Shown piece after piece: positions 33,899 through 48,371 of a stretch of 64,000 nucleotides of DNA. The notes beneath the pieces were generated by a model, which saw only the letters and a program-made list of their open reading frames with translations, searched no databases and had not been told where the DNA came from. How positions within the stretch are numbered: the first letter of the stretch is position 1; each line of letters starts with the position of its first letter. The translations under genes were made by a program, and so were the position numbers. Source of the stretch: Chlorophyllum brunneum (lineage: Eukaryota > Basidiomycota > Agaricomycetes > Agaricales > Agaricaceae); assembly GCA_963576785.1 (NCBI GenBank), contig OY756139.1, positions 3,658,001 through 3,722,000 on the forward strand, read 5' to 3'.

Positions 33899-34297
33899 AT
33901 GGAATTATGTGCCAGAACCTCTGAATCATTGTCTGGTAATGGATGTGGTAGACTTTTCCCATACAAATCATTAGAGAGACTCTATGCTAAATTCCAGAAG
34001 CTAAATGGTATGCCTGAGGACAGTCAAGAATACAAAGTTTGGAAGGTATGATTTATGTTTGTTTTTTATTGCCTAGTAGTTATTCTAAGTAATGATTACA
34101 TACAACAGAATATACCACAGTGCACTGGCTGTGGAATCAGTTACAAGCTCCTCAAAGCTACTTACTGTGGAAAATGCAAGCAATACTGCAGTAGTATCAT
34201 GTCTGACTTGCTGGCTACTACTTTGACTAGTGAATCAGCTTCTGGAGTCAACCCTGGTACCATCTTTCCTCTCCAGACTGAAGGAGAGAATACTTGA
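33899..34297 (+). CDS. Second copy of the small zinc-ribbon-like gene
   Basis: Exons 33899-34045 and 34109-34297, with the same C-X2-C-X11-C-X2-C motif and the same TGA at 34295 followed by open frame. No difference from the first copy noticed. Confidence 0.44.
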
Positions 34298-34720
34298 TCA
34301 CAAGCAATGACAGCACACTTAACTTGCCAGCCCCTTATCTTTGTTCCACTGACCAGCTCCTCAGATCCTCACCATATGACAGCAGGTTTAATGGCTGCAA
34401 AAGCTGTAGTAATACCCAATAACAATAAGATTATTGTAGAAGTTACAAAATGTCAGGTAAAGGCTGCAACTACTAGAGATGCAAATTCTACAAGTCTTGA
34501 CTGTGAAGTTTGGGAAAAACCTTGGAAGCAAAGTGACTACCTCTCTGGTATATGTTCTTTATATTCTTTTTGGAGTAATTTCTCATATATAGTATTATTG
34601 GCAGAGGTACTTGATGATGCATTAGGAATGGTGAACCCTAACTGGTCAAAGGTGTATGGTATGTTGCTTGCAATGTGAGTCTATATTGACTTTCATCATT
34701 CATATCTCACTTACAAATAT

Positions 34721-36016
34721 AATAGAGATGAAATTGAATTTTACTACTTTGGGAACAGAATATTTCCCCCTGGTACAAGAGGAAGGACAGTTGGAGAGGT
34801 GACTCTCAGTTATCTTGCATTGGCAATCCCTGTCCATTATAGCTGGAAAGTAATGACTCCCAGTATATGCATATAATATGCTCTTCTGGCACATCCTCTG
34901 GTGCAGCTAGAATAGTCCAACAGAAGCAGGTCCAGACAGCAGACTCTGCATTGGCACCAGGTAGGTGTAGTGGGAAGACTATTTGTCTGCACAAACATAT
35001 CCTCATATGGGCCATCAAACTCCTTCATACATTGCAGGTGAATTGAACAATACACATTACAAATGCCATTAGCAAGCTCTGGTAATGCAATGAAAGCTAC
35101 ATTGGGAGGCAGTAATGATTTCCCCATGTGAACAGTATGGGCAATGAAGATCAGTATGCCCTATTAATACCTTAGCCTCAAATACCTACAATGTCAGATG
35201 GAATTTACAACACTTCCAGGAGGATCAGAATAATCAGGGAGTTTGCTACAACCAGAGTCAATAAGGAGGACAGAAGACCTGTGTTTGGGTTTCCTACATC
35301 CAACCATAAGCAACCATGACTTGTGAAATGAGTTATAACATACTGAGTATCAAGCAAATGCTCAATAAAGATGGGGGTTGCCAGCAAGGACATCTCAGTG
35401 TGATCCTCCAGCAATTCAGGTTGGATTAGTATGTTCCACAGATTAATATCACGGTGAAGGATTTGGTGATCAATGTAGAGAGCTCAAGTGACTGTGGAAA
35501 CTGTAAGAGATTATAGGGATTAATCCAAGAACAGAATAGTACACCCTCCAAGAGATCATATGTCACATGAAGGACCTTTCTGGGAGTATCTAAGGCCATG
35601 AAATTGGTCCTATAATCTTGTAAGCCACTACAGAGCTTGATACAGTTATTGCCTTTGACTGCCCCCATGGCACCAAGATAAGGCTTGGCTGGATATGTCA
35701 TGTCGAGGATTTGCCTTTTGCTGGATGGATGCATAGTCCTGGTATACCTGTCTTTGATGACGACGTGAGGCACCACCTTTTCTGTGGGTTTGTAGGAAAA
35801 GAACATTGGATCGGCGACCAAAAAGGTCGCTTGGGTAATGACTATAGCAAACCGAATATGTCTTTCTGGCCCTGCGTGCGGGTATAAGGCGTACCACGTG
35901 TGTATCTGCATTAGGAGACTGGCTTTCTGGGCATAGTAACCTAAGGTGTGGCATCCTGAATGTTCAAGGGTGCTTTGTCGTGGGCCTTGTTCCAGTATTA
36001 TTAAGATCACAACCAA
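34721..36016 (-). pseudogene. Second copy of FunK1 pseudogene A
   Basis: Duplicate of 16440-17735. It carries one new C to T change at a CpG (35947), altering Ala to Thr in a translated piece. This shows that deamination continued after the duplication, or that the two copies are alleles. Confidence 0.84.
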
Positions 36017-36066
36017 TGGTACATCCTGTACATATTTAAAGATGTACGAGGCAGACAGACATTTGA

Positions 36067-38646
36067 CTATATCCGTATTATTACTCCGTACGAGCTTTCT
36101 TCGTCTAGCAAGAAGTGCGTGAGGTCATAGATGGATGTGATAGGTTGCAGAATACGTACCGGGTGACCCTCCCCATCGTCCTTCTCCTGCTCTTCCTCAT
36201 CATCATGCTTATCATCCTCCCCCGCCTCTTCATTATAATTCTCATCATCCTGATTCTCGTCATTGTCGGCTCCTTGATCCTCCTTGTCCTCTTCCCTATT
36301 GGTGTACTCGGACGGCGGCGCGGAGCCGACTTCAGGAGCTTTCCGCTTCGTGCCCTGGCTGGATCGCGACGAACGGAATGTTGCACTACGACGAGATTCA
36401 CTCTCGGATGGTGATAAGAAAGTGGCACTGGGTCCAGACTTGACAGACCTATGCTTGCTCGCTTTCTCCTTGTCCATAAAATCCGCATCTTTATTTTCGA
36501 TAACAAAATTGAGGATCAGACGTTGAAGGAGTTCATGAACGTATTCCGATTTTTGCCGATTGGAGTTTTGAGCCCAGTGGTAGTCCGGGGTGATCCCGTC
36601 TGCCATTTCTCTGAACAGTTCCCTAAGGGCTCCATATCCAGAATGTAAAACTTTTTGGCGACGTGAAAACGTAGTGAGAAGCGACTCCCGCGAATCCTGC
36701 GTTGGCAAACCCTGTCGAGGTCCATCATAGTTGGGAAGTAATAACTCCCAGTGTGCACGTATGATAGGCTCTTTTGGCGCACCCTCTGGCGCAGCTTGGA
36801 TACCCCAGCAGAAACAAGTCCAGAGGGCAGATTCTGCGTCGTGACGGAGTTCATGTCGCCACGTAGTTGTAGAGGGAGGAGCATTCTTCCGCGCAGACTC
36901 ATCTTCATACGGGCCATCAAACTCCTTCATACGTTGCGGGTGAATTGAACAGTAGGCATCACGGATGCCATCAGTGAGCTTTGGCAAGGGGGTAAAAGGT
37001 AATCTAGAAGGCGGTAATGGTTCTCCCGCCTGAACAGCCCGGGCAATGAACATCGGTGTGCCCTACTTACGTTTTTAGCGCGACATTATGATAAAGTAAG
37101 ATGAGGCCTACCGTACGCCCGTCCCCGGAAGGGTGGGGGTGGTCGAGCATTTTACTATAACCAAAGTCGATAAGAAGGATCGAAGTCTTGTGTTTCGGTT
37201 CGCTACGCGCAGCTGAAGTCAACTGCATGTCGTGAAATCTGTTACGACATACTCATTATTGAGCAAATGCTCAATGAAGACGGGAGATGCTGTTGCGGAG
37301 GTCTGTATCTCGTTTCCCGGAAATTCAGGACGGATCACGACGTTCCATGGGCTAATGTCACGGTGAAGAATGTTGAGATCAGTGTAGAGACCCCGAGTGA
37401 CTATAGAAAACGTGAGAATAGGTATCGATCCATAACTAAACCCTGACCCTCTAAAAGATCGTATATCGCATAAAGAAGCTTTCGCGGGGTATCCAAACCC
37501 ATAAATTCGGTACCGTAATCTTGTTGGGGAATACGGGTCTTGACGCGATTGCCGCAGAGCGTCCCTTGAACCTCGGAACAGAACAGGGCTCTGACCACGC
37601 CAGGATATGGTCCACCTGAGTGTATCTTTGCAAGTATTTCCCCCTCGGTCAATCGACGCGCAAGCCTGGCGTACTGGTCTTTAATTACGAGCTCAACCAC
37701 GACCGTGCCGGGGGGACTGTACACAAAGATATTGGACCGACGACCAAAGGGATCACTCGAGTAATGAAGACGACACGCCCGGTATTGCGTTCCGGCCACA
37801 TCTACATCGAAGGCAATGTGTTCCGCGGGGCCTTTGTTGCTCAGTGTCCTCGATAAGGTTTTATCACGATTGGCGCCTTGGCCATCGTTAAGGTACTTCA
37901 CAACAGCGGTTAGCAGTGGGACATAATCCTCCTGCTTCGAAAGCTCGAGCTTCCTGATCTCGTACGCATTGCATACGAGGAAGACGAGGTCATTATCGTT
38001 GACGAGAAGGCCAAGTGCTGAAATGAGGTCCGGTCGAGCCTCGAGGAGGTATGCGGCGTAGGTAATAGCTTGGTCAATGCGCTGCTGGCGGGTGCGGCCA
38101 GCGGAGCGGTATTCGATCGCCATTTCAACGGAACCCCAATGAAACTTCCCATTAGCTTCAACTAGGGGGAAATTTTTGTGGCAAGCCACGATATCTGGCC
38201 TGGAGAGCGTGGTGGTAGGGTGGTCGGCTAAGGAATTGTTACCACGGGCATGGAACTCAATATCTACAGCACAGTAAGAATAAATTCACCTTTCACATCG
38301 GTCAACAGAGATGTGACGTACCTTTCACCTCGAACTCGTCCAAGATACCGTTCACGACACTCATAAACGCCGTCACTGATCCAAACGCTGCAGGCTTCTT
38401 TGTTGTCTGCTCTTCGTCTTTCTTCTCCGTCCTTGGTTTTTGGCCTTCTGATTGCCCGTCCGTTTCCCCTTGCTTGTGCAAAGACGTTGGCGGCTCACTT
38501 CCAATAAGGCGATAGAATGCATCGAGCGCGATACTGCGAATGGGAGGTAGATTAGCAGCAACCGTTTCGCGATCGTGCCATGGATACATTGCCGCAAGTG
38601 TGTCAACAGGTGAGCTTTCAGCAGGTGCAGTAGCGTTTGTAGACAT
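36067..38646 (-). CDS. Second intact FunK1-type protein kinase (5 exons, 791 aa)
   Basis: Exons on the minus strand are 38646-38322, 38263-37448, 37400-37253, 37202-37112 and 37062-36067, with the same motifs and intron phases as the first copy. The one difference I noticed, G to A at 36445, is a CpG transition and is synonymous in the kinase frame (Ser). The locus therefore has two functional-looking copies predicted to give the same protein. Its 5' flank, including the region upstream of the start, is duplicated with it, so regulation should be the same. Confidence 0.9.
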
Positions 38647-39066
38647 CGTGGCCACAGGCGACAACAGCAATTCAGTGCAGAACATATACTGGCACTGCAC
38701 GTGACGGACTAGCATCACATGATCGATGTTACTATACACAGCCTGAAAAATACACACTGCTCTCCGCCCCCACGATCATAATCAACAAAAGATTAAAGAG
38801 ACAATTAAAAATGAAATTTATTGCAGCCGGTATTTCAACGAAAATGAACAATTGAACTAGCAAACAACTGTATGTAAGGAAAATGTAAGACCAGAGCGCC
38901 AGCACATAAATACTGTATTCGAGAACCATGATACAGATGTCGGCCTCGTGCAGGTACCCCTACTCCTCATTGATCTCCTCACATGATATTACAGGCCAAC
39001 TAATACAGTGGCACATTACAGTGAGATACTGGTGCAAAACAAACAGAGAATACAGGTTGAATCACC

Positions 39067-40391
39067 CTATGCTTGCTCGCTTTCTCCTTGTCCATGAAAT
39101 CCGCATCTTTATTCTCGATAACAAAATTGAGGATCAGATGTTGAAGCAGTTCATGAACATATTCTGGTTTTTGCTGATTGATGTCCTGTGCCCAGTGGTA
39201 GTCCATGATTATTGCTTCTGCCATCTCTCCAAACAGTTCCCCAAGGGCTCTATACTCTAAATGTAAAACTTTGTCATGAGATGAAAACCTGGTGAGAAGC
39301 AACCCCTGCAAATCCTGCATTGGCAAACCCTGTCAAGGTCCATCATAGTTGGGAAGTAATGACTCCCAGTCTGCACATATAATAGGCCCTTTTGGTGTAC
39401 CCTCTAGTGCAGCTTGGATACCCTAGCAGAAGCAAGTCCAGATGGCAGATTCTGCATCATGACAAAGATCATGTTGCCATGTAGTTGTAGTGGGAGGAAC
39501 TTTCTTCTGCACAAACACATCCTCATATAGGCCATCAAACTCCTTCATACATTGTGGGTAAATTGAACAATACATATCACAGATGTCATCAGTGAGTTCT
39601 GGTAATGCAATGAAAGCTATGCTGGGAGGCAGCAGTGGTTTCCCTGCCTGAACAGCATGGGCAATAAAGATTGGTGTGCCCTATTGATACCTTAGCCTCA
39701 AACACCTATGACGTCAGATGGAACTTACAACAAATTCACTTCCAGGAGGATCAGAAGAACCAGGGAGTTTGCTACAACCAGAGTCAATAAGGAGGATGGA
39801 AGACCTGTGTTTGGGTTTCCTACATCCAACCATAAGCAATCACGACTTGTGAAATGAGTTGTAACATACCGAGTATCAAGAAAATGCTCAATAAAGACAG
39901 AGGTTGTTGACAAGAGCATCTTACTGTGATCCTCCAGCAATTCAGGTTGGATTAGGATGTTCCATGGATTAATATCACAGTGAAGGATTTGGTGATCAAC
40001 ATATAGAGCTCAAGTGACTATGGAAACTGTAAGGAATCATAGCAAGAATAGAACAGCTTACTCTCTAAGAGATTATATATCATATGAAGAACCTTTCAGG
40101 GAGTATCCAAAGCCATGAAATTGGCCCTATAATCTTGTAGGACACAGAGCTTGATACGGTTATCACCTTTGACCTCTCTGGGGAAAGCTGCCCCCACAGC
40201 GCCAAGATGAGGCTTGGTTGAATGTGTCATGTCGAAGATTTGCTTTTTACTGGATGGACACATGGTTCTGGCATACTGGTCTTTGATTATGAGCTGAGAC
40301 ACGATATTTCTTGTGGGTTTGTAGAAACAGAACATTAGATTGGCGACCAAAAGAATTGCTTGATCATGAGTACTGCACTAGACATGCCTTC
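39067..40391 (-). pseudogene. Second copy of FunK1 pseudogene B
   Basis: Duplicate of 20786-22110; no difference noticed. Confidence 0.84.
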
Positions 40392-40682
40392 CGGACATGC
40401 CTTTCCAGGGATAGTCAGATTTGTGATTGCTTGAGCATGTTCTTGCCCCAGCAATTACTAAGATATGGGCAAGAAGTCACAGAAGTATTTCTATGATTGG
40501 ATTGATATTTGTACATGTGCTTTACTCTTTTAAGCTCTGTCTGTAGTAATTACTTGGGTATATGGTATTGTAGGATATGAAAACAATACTAATATCCCTG
40601 GGTCATCTCAATCATCCCACTATCCAACCTAAATCCTGTCCAAAGATTCCAACAATTTACCTCATCCTTTATGGCAGCTCTA

Positions 40683-42131
40683 TCAAAGTTGGGAATTAGA
40701 ACACATATTCAGGTCCACGGCTCCCTTCAATTGTTGAAGATACTGATAGTACTGACCAAAGTACAAATTTTGCCCTAGTGCCAGAGTTAGTCTACAATGC
40801 TTTTGTCCACATAGTATGACTTACAGTTATTCAATCTAGTGTCAAGGTAGGCATTATCCAGGGGATTAATAAGAAGATACTTAACTGGAGTATTGGTTGC
40901 TCACCTATAACTCCAGCCGGTTGGGTTATTGTTCATAATACTGTTGACTATCCCTAAAAAGATACAGTTGGCTCCTTTTGTCTCGACAATGCATAACAGG
41001 CCTGACTCACCATTGAGGAGAGAAAATCCAGATTATAGGAACGGATCACCAGTATTATCCACATAAGTATAAAACTGGATCAAGAACAGTGCATTCCTGT
41101 TCCCAAATGACGTGTTGTCTTGGGCACAGCATTAACTATAATCCAGGTCCTCCTAGCTCTTCAACTTCAACAAACCAGTCCTATACATGGAGGTCAGTGA
41201 TTATTCCTAAAAGTCAAGTTGTATTTACATACTGCTTGAGACAAGAAGCCCTGATTTGCTAGATATGCCATAAAAGCTTGTTGACTCTCTGGCATCATTG
41301 GCTGGCTCTCCGGTATCATAATTGACTTGACATAAAATGTATTGGATCTGTTGGGAATGCCAGTTATGTTAAGCCTGCCATTGTTTCCATCTAAGTACGT
41401 AATGCTATTGATATAACTTCCAGGCTTTATAGTCTGACTCTGTGGTTTCTGACCAATTATCTGCAAGAGCGGATTGATGGCATTGTTAAATTGATTTGCA
41501 GAATTGTACCAGCCACCTTGGAGGGTGATACCAATGCAACCTTTTCTGCTACCTTTGAATAGAATTAATTCCAAACTGAACTCAACTGGAACCTGGCCAA
41601 GCAAGAATTCTTGGTATACATTAAGGAGGAAGAAAGCTGCTGCTGCGGTCAAATCCCAATTGTATTCGAACACGGTGATGGATGAAGGTACGGAATATGT
41701 TTTGAATGTGATTGAGGTGGTGATTCCAAATGAAGGACCCGCACCCCACAGTTTCTCTCAGTTGAGTCTTATCAGAGGATGTGGATTCTAATACTCATCC
41801 AAAACAGTTCCAAATTCTGATCCCTCGAAGCTGTAGCAATTGTTCCATTGGCGAGTACAACATTCATTGATTCAATTGCATCCAACGACATACCTCATGA
41901 CCTCGACGAGAATGCAAATCCCCCAAAGGCTGAATACCCACTGATACCAATGTACAGACACATTCTATGCCTGAAGCCTCACCCATAGGAATTGAGTACC
42001 AGAGCAATATCACTGAGTCAATTCCCAGATTCAACATGGGCCTCGAGATGAATCGGAGGGTTTAGTTTAGGGAACTTATCATTGAACCCTGTCAACTCAT
42101 CTTAATCCAACATGCATCCCCCATTCAAGAA
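40683..42131 (-). pseudogene. Second copy of the FAD-linked oxidase pseudogene
   Basis: Duplicate of 22402-23850 with the same stops and the same Tyr at the usual FAD-attachment His. Its longest open piece is 41194-41673. Confidence 0.79.
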
Positions 42132-42383
42132 CCATTACTCATCATACTCAATGGACTGGACAAATGTAAAAGCAAGGTAGGACAGTGTGAGTTCATTGAA
42201 CTCATCAGCAACCACGTTTGATCTGTTCCCAAATTCCCTCTACAATCATTTGATTTGTCAGTGATGCCAGTACTGGTGACCCATGCAGTCAGTTGCAAAT
42301 CTGTATCTGATTCATAGGAGGTTTTGGTCTACCAGGAGTCATGAGTTGTAGATAGGCTAATTTGACTGGTCCTGTAAAGTATG

Positions 42384-42388
42384 GTCTT
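42384..42388. repeat. Target-site duplication GTCTT, left of element Y
   Basis: Matches 48708-48712 on the other side of Y. Confidence 0.95.
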
Positions 42389-42774
42389 TGTTATGAACTA
42401 TAAATAGACAGTACATTCCTATCATGTGCCCATCACATTTATCATTCCTATGTATCTGTTTCATCCCTTATGGCTGTACTCTTACTGACTCATTCTACTC
42501 ATCCCCTATGACTCCCTTACTCTGTTCCTTTATTATTAGCACTCACCACTAGTATATAGAGTGTAGTAATACTTGATGTATTCCTTACACTTTACCAATC
42601 ATATCATCCCTTTCTCTTTTCTCTACTTCCTTGTCTTTATCCAAAGACTTGCAACCTGAGTCCTAGACTAAGGTTGTAACATTTGGTAAAGTGTCATTTG
42701 ACTCACCTTGCAAGAGAGGTGCCACTATTCATAGCTAGGCTTGGAATAATAGCCTCCGACCAGGACAACAGTAT

Positions 42775-43959
42775 ATGAGCAGCAGTAGCTCATTGAGAAC
42801 ACCAAGAAGACCAAGAGCTCCGAGACCAACAGATATCCAGGGATCACCAGTAACTACCAGATCCAAGCGACAAACAGAACCAGAAATCCCTGAAGGCCTT
42901 AAATGGTAGAAATCTGACCACAGTATAGAAGAAGATACAGCGCTTTTCAAGACCCTATTCAATACAGAAGTTGCTGAGACCACATTCGACATAGAAGTTG
43001 CCGAGACCCCATTTGATACAGAAATCGCCAAAACCACATCCGACATAGAAGTTGCCAAGACCTACGAAAATGAACATAGTGAACCAGAGACAAAATCAGA
43101 GATGGCTGATAAAATCAATTTCCCAAAGAATCTAGCCCCAGAACCAGGATATTTCAATGGAGATAGAACCAAGTTTGACGATTGGTGGAGAGCAATGTCC
43201 TTATGGACACTCTTCAACAAAATCAACAATAACGAGCAAAAGATATTTGGAATATTAGCATGAATGAAAGGAGGACTTGCAGGTCCCTATGCTAATGCCA
43301 AGTTACAAATGATTCAAGATAAGAAAACACCAGCATTCGATGACTTCGCAAAGGAGATGGTAGCTACCTTCTCCTTGGGAAATAGGAAAGCAATAGCAGA
43401 AGGGGAAATTGAGTTGTTCAAACAGGGAAAGAGGAACACCGCGGACTTCTTAATAGAGTTCGAAGCATTAAAAACCCAAGCAGGGACCGATGACATGCAC
43501 GCCATATTCCTCCTCAAACAACATACCAGAGCAGACATTATCCAAACCATTGTAGGCTATCCAGCAGCCTCAATCCCAGATATATACAGCAAATGGAGAA
43601 ACACCATCCTTGCAGTAGGACAGGGGTACGAAACAACAGACATCACACAAGGAGATGTCAGAACAAGCACAGGAGTCACCTATGGAGGTGGAGGACAACC
43701 AATGGAAATTGGTAGACAAAGGGCAGACACCGATCAGAATGGCAAACCAAGGTGTTTTAACTGTAACCTCTATGGGCATATTGCCAAATACTGCTGCAAG
43801 AAGACGAAGATAGCATACACCAAAATAACGTGCTATAACTGTGGCAAACAGGGCCACATCTCAAAGAACTGTAAAGCACCGAAGAAAGCACACATCAGAG
43901 AGGTTACCAAGGAGATAGAAGAAGAGACAAAAGAGGATTTTGTCAAAGGCTCCAAGTAG
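42775..43959 (+). pseudogene. Gag of element Y
   Basis: Same two stops (TAG 42907, TGA 43261) and zinc knuckles as in the other copies. It carries the Y-type residues seen in the chimeric copy. Confidence 0.88.
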
Positions 43960-46900
43960 GCACAAATCCGTGAGCCAATAAACCTAGAGTTTCTGTTTTA
44001 TGTCACAATAGACGATATGTGATCCCACAAAAACAAAACTCGACATGCAAACTTCTCCTCGATTCAATGATTAGAACAAAGAAAGGACCCAAGCAAATCA
44101 CCACACTGGTGGATTCCGGATGTACGCGCATGTGCATAGCACAGAGGATAGTAGAAGAAGAACAGATCACAACCGAGTAATCAATGCTGACGGAACCAAA
44201 AACAAGAAGGGGGAAATAACAGACAACTGGTATTAAGCAATGGTAAACACATGGAAGAAATTGAAGCAATGGTAACACAACTGGAAAGTGTGGACCTATA
44301 TCTCGGACATGATTGGCTAGTCAAGCACAACCCAGAAATTGACTGGACAAACAACATAGTATGCTTCAATAGATGCCCGAACGACTGCACCACACACCAC
44401 AACGATATATGGTTCAACGAAAGAATATGCACAGTAAAAGAACATATAGAGGAGAAGAAAACTGACCAAACAAACCCAGAGGACCTACTGACATACCTGC
44501 AGCCATATATGCACCTGTTCAACAAAAAGAACTTTGACAAACTACCAGAACATACTATATGGGACCACGAAATAAACCTGACAGAAGATGCACCACTGGT
44601 ATTACAGTCCAAGGTCTATCCAATGACATTAACGGAGAAGCAAGAACTGCAAACATTCCTCGACAAAAATATTGCCTCAGGACAAATTCGACCATCACAA
44701 TCCCCCTATGCTACACCATGCTTCTTCATACCCAAGAAAGATGGAACCAAATGACTCGTACAAGACTACAAGAAGCTAAATGAACACACGATCAAAGACA
44801 AAATGCCACTTCCACTCATAAGTGAAGTTATCAATAAGCTCAAGAACGCGAAAGTCTTTAACAAACTCGACATCATATGGGGATACAATAACGTCAGGAT
44901 AAGAGAAGGTGATGAATGGAAAGCAGCATTCGTAATGAACAATGGACTATTCGAACCAATGGTCATGTTTTTTGGAATGAGTAACTCGCCAGCAATGTTC
45001 CAAAGGATGATGAACACTGTTTTTCGGGAAATGCTACATGAAGGAGCAGTTGTCAACTACATGGACGATTTCGTCATACCGGGAACCACACAACAGGAAC
45101 TTGAAGACAGAACAAAACAATTTCTTGACATTGCAGCGAAGCACCAACTATATTTCAAAAGATCGAAATGCCTATTTGATACAAAAGAAATACCTATACT
45201 AGGATTTGTGGTTGGACAAGACAGTGTTAAAATGGAGGAGGAGAAAGTGAAAGCAGTGAAAGAATGGCCCATACCCAAATCCCTAAAAGATGTCGAAAAA
45301 TTCCTAGGATTTGCAAACTTCTACCGACGATTCATTCACGACTTCAGCAACATAGCAGCCCCACTACACGAGTTGAAGAAAAAAGACATGCAATGAGCAT
45401 GGAAGGAACAACAACAACAAGCCTTTGAAAGGATCAAGGAAAAGATCACAAGCAAACTGGTATTAACAATGCCACAGGACAAGGGTCAATATAGGGTAGA
45501 AGTGGATGCATCAGGATATGGAGTAGGAGCAGTATTATTGCAAAAACAAGAAGAACACTGGTGCCCAATTGCATTCCACTTAAGAACGATGACACCCACA
45601 GAATGAAACTATCAGATCTACAACAAAGAGTTACTCACCATTCGAGAAGCAATCAAGACCTGGAGACAATATCTACTCGATGCAGACAAACCATTCAAAA
45701 TATGGACCAATCACAAAAACCTGGAATATTTCCGAAAACCACAACAACTCACAGGATGACAAGCGAGGTGGCAGATGGAGTTACAAGAATACCATTACAC
45801 GTTGAAACATATCCCTGGAAAAACCAACACGAAAGCTGACGTCTTGTCAAGACTAACAAAAACGGACACTACTCGGGACAACACTGACATCACCCTACTA
45901 CTTATTCAATGACAGTATGATCACCACAATCTGACAAATTTGGGAAATCTCAGGGGAAGAAGATCTGAAACACCAAATATGAAAGGAGACAAGAAGAGAA
46001 ACACAATGGCTAAAAGAAAAAGAGAAGCGACCAAAGGAGATATGGGAAACAGATGGGGTACCGATGTTTGAAGGAAGGATATATGTTCCACCCAACAACC
46101 AAATACGACAAGAAATACTATGACAACACCACAACAAAACAGATGTAGGACACCCAGAACAATATTGAATGATCGAACTCCTTAAACAGAGTTATTGGTG
46201 GCCCGACGTCAAACAATACATCTGAGGATGTGAAGCATGCCAACAAAATAAAATACTCCGAACAAGACCAACAACACATCTCCATCCATTACCAACACTA
46301 GCGGAACCTTGGGAAGAAATATCAATCGACATGATAGGACTGCTACCAGAATCAGAAGGATATGACACAATACTTGTCATAGTTGATTGTTTCAGTAAAA
46401 TGATCAGATTACAGGCAGTCAACACCACCTTAACGTCCGAGGAGCTAGGAGATATCTATCAAGATGACATATGGAGAACACATGGAATACCCCGAAGAAT
46501 TATCAGTGACAGAGGCCCACAATTCGTGTCCAGATTCATGGCAGAATTATGCCGAGCAACAGGAACCCAGCGAAACTTATCCACAGCATACCACCCACAA
46601 ACCGATGGTCAAACAGAGCACATTAACCAGGAGGTTGAAACATACCTCAGAAATGTAATAAAACATGCTCAAGACAATTGGAAAAAATGGCTAGTCACAG
46701 TGGAATTCCAATACAACGACAAAACCCACACAGCCACCGGATATTCACCATTCGAAATAGTTTATGGATGACATCCTTGGAAAGGAGATATAACGGGTAT
46801 TACCAAAGCACCTGCAATCACAGAACAAATACAGGAGTTACAAAAAATATGATGAGAAGTGACAAAGATGTTACAACATAGTCAGGAACAAATGGAGAAA

Positions 46901-47395
46901 CACAACAGCATTAAGCTGGAACATGAGTACACCCCAGGAGAACAAGTTTGGCTCGAAGCAAGTAATATCAGGACAACGAGACCAACCAAAAAGCTGGATC
47001 ACAAATGATATGGACCATTCAGGATAAAAACAAAAATAGGCAAAACAAGCTACCAATTGGAACTACCTGAAACATGGGCAATACACAATGTATTTAACAG
47101 CAGACTCCTCTCCCTCTATCAAAAACCCAAGTTTGACAGCCAGCGCACCCCACTACCACCAATGCCCAAGATCATCAACAATGAAGAGCAATATAAGGTA
47201 GATGAAATCCGAGGACATCGCAAAAGAGGACGATGAAATCAATTCCTGGTATACTGGAAAGGATATACCTCCGAAGAAGACACATGGGAGAATGAGTCAG
47301 AGTTAGGAAATGCTAAGGAGGCAGCTCAAGAATTTTTAGACAAGATTTTGAGGATGAAACCTATAAAAAGGGGGGATAAAAAGCAACAATTATGA
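43960..47395 (+). pseudogene. Pol of element Y
   Basis: Protease remnant, RT with YMDD, RNase H, integrase and chromodomain, with the same TGA codons and protease deletions as X. Two independent insertions sharing this many private defects points to conversion between them, or to a shared defective parent mobilised in trans. Confidence 0.9.
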
Positions 47396-47492
47396 ACAAC
47401 AAACCCTGTGTCACAAGAGATCATTACACTCAACGCACCTCACGCTGTATCCATTGCACCATAAACTTTGCCAATTACCTTCATAACACACC

Positions 47493-48371
47493 ATGCACAC
47501 TGAACGCAAGCCCACTCCCTTCCCAGCCAATGATGAAGAATTCAAACAAGAACTTAACAACCTCCTCAATACTCAGTCCACTGAAGATCAAATCGAGCAC
47601 TATACTGCCACAACCAAAGGACTCACATACATTGCACATGCCATCAACAACCTCCAAATCCAAGCCAAAGCCCTGAGCCACATTCTACTCATCACCACTA
47701 CTAGAGCCCTTCCCACTGCCATGTCAACCAGGAAACATGAACTCATGAAGGAGTTATTAGACAAAGCAGCCACCAACCTCAATGTACTAGTGCACTCTAA
47801 TGCAAAGAAATGCATCCAAAGTGCCTTAATCATGACAGGCAAAAGACTCAATCACCTCACTGACTCGAGCAACAATCCCACCTACAGACTTGCATGGAGA
47901 CTAATGGATCTCAACTCATACACCCCCACTACCTTACCCAACAAGCTGCCCTACCACAAAGATGATGAACAGGACTGGTTAGATAAAGGAATGGAGGGAA
48001 TTGACAAATCTGTCCCAGACCATCTAATGGAACCAGACATGTGAGATGAAGTACACCACCTCCTTATACAACTGCCTGATAGGGACCCGCCACCCAAACC
48101 AATGATATTTAATCCACCCCCATCTTATCTTACACTCAAAGATGGAGGACAGTTCGAAGAAAACTACTGGGAGGAGATAATACACAACCTCGTCGCAGCC
48201 AAAACAAACGATACTGCTATGTTCAAAGGATGCACCATAGCCCTCTTCAGAGGAGGACAAGATCATGCCCCCTTTTGGATTGGATGTCGATGCAAATCAG
48301 GAACCCCGATGATTGGTCCTACCAAATGTCAACTTGTCAACGCCTTACACAAAGAACAAGACAACAAATAG
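47493..48371 (+). pseudogene. ORF3 of element Y, one premature stop
   Basis: The frame is the same length as in X (879 nt) but has TGA at 48042-48044 where X has CAA. Both can come from an ancestral CGA by deamination of opposite strands. The rest differs from X by scattered, often conservative changes (FDS/LNS, DNKQ/DDEQ). This fits a protein that was under constraint until recently. Confidence 0.7.

Larger units (their letters stand above)
24224..42504. repeat. Tandem repeat unit 2 (period 18,281 bp)
   Basis: The second copy of the unit. Two of the three differences I noticed from unit 1 in the non-gypsy DNA and 3' LTR are CpG transitions (T35947, A36445). The third is A30228. Confidence 0.95.
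42505..47869. repeat. Tandem repeat unit 3 (partial)
   Basis: Identity to units 1 and 2 ends at 47870, where C replaces T at 11308 and 29589. Beyond this the sequence is a diverged allele of the same gypsy 3' end, and then unique flank. Confidence 0.94.
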
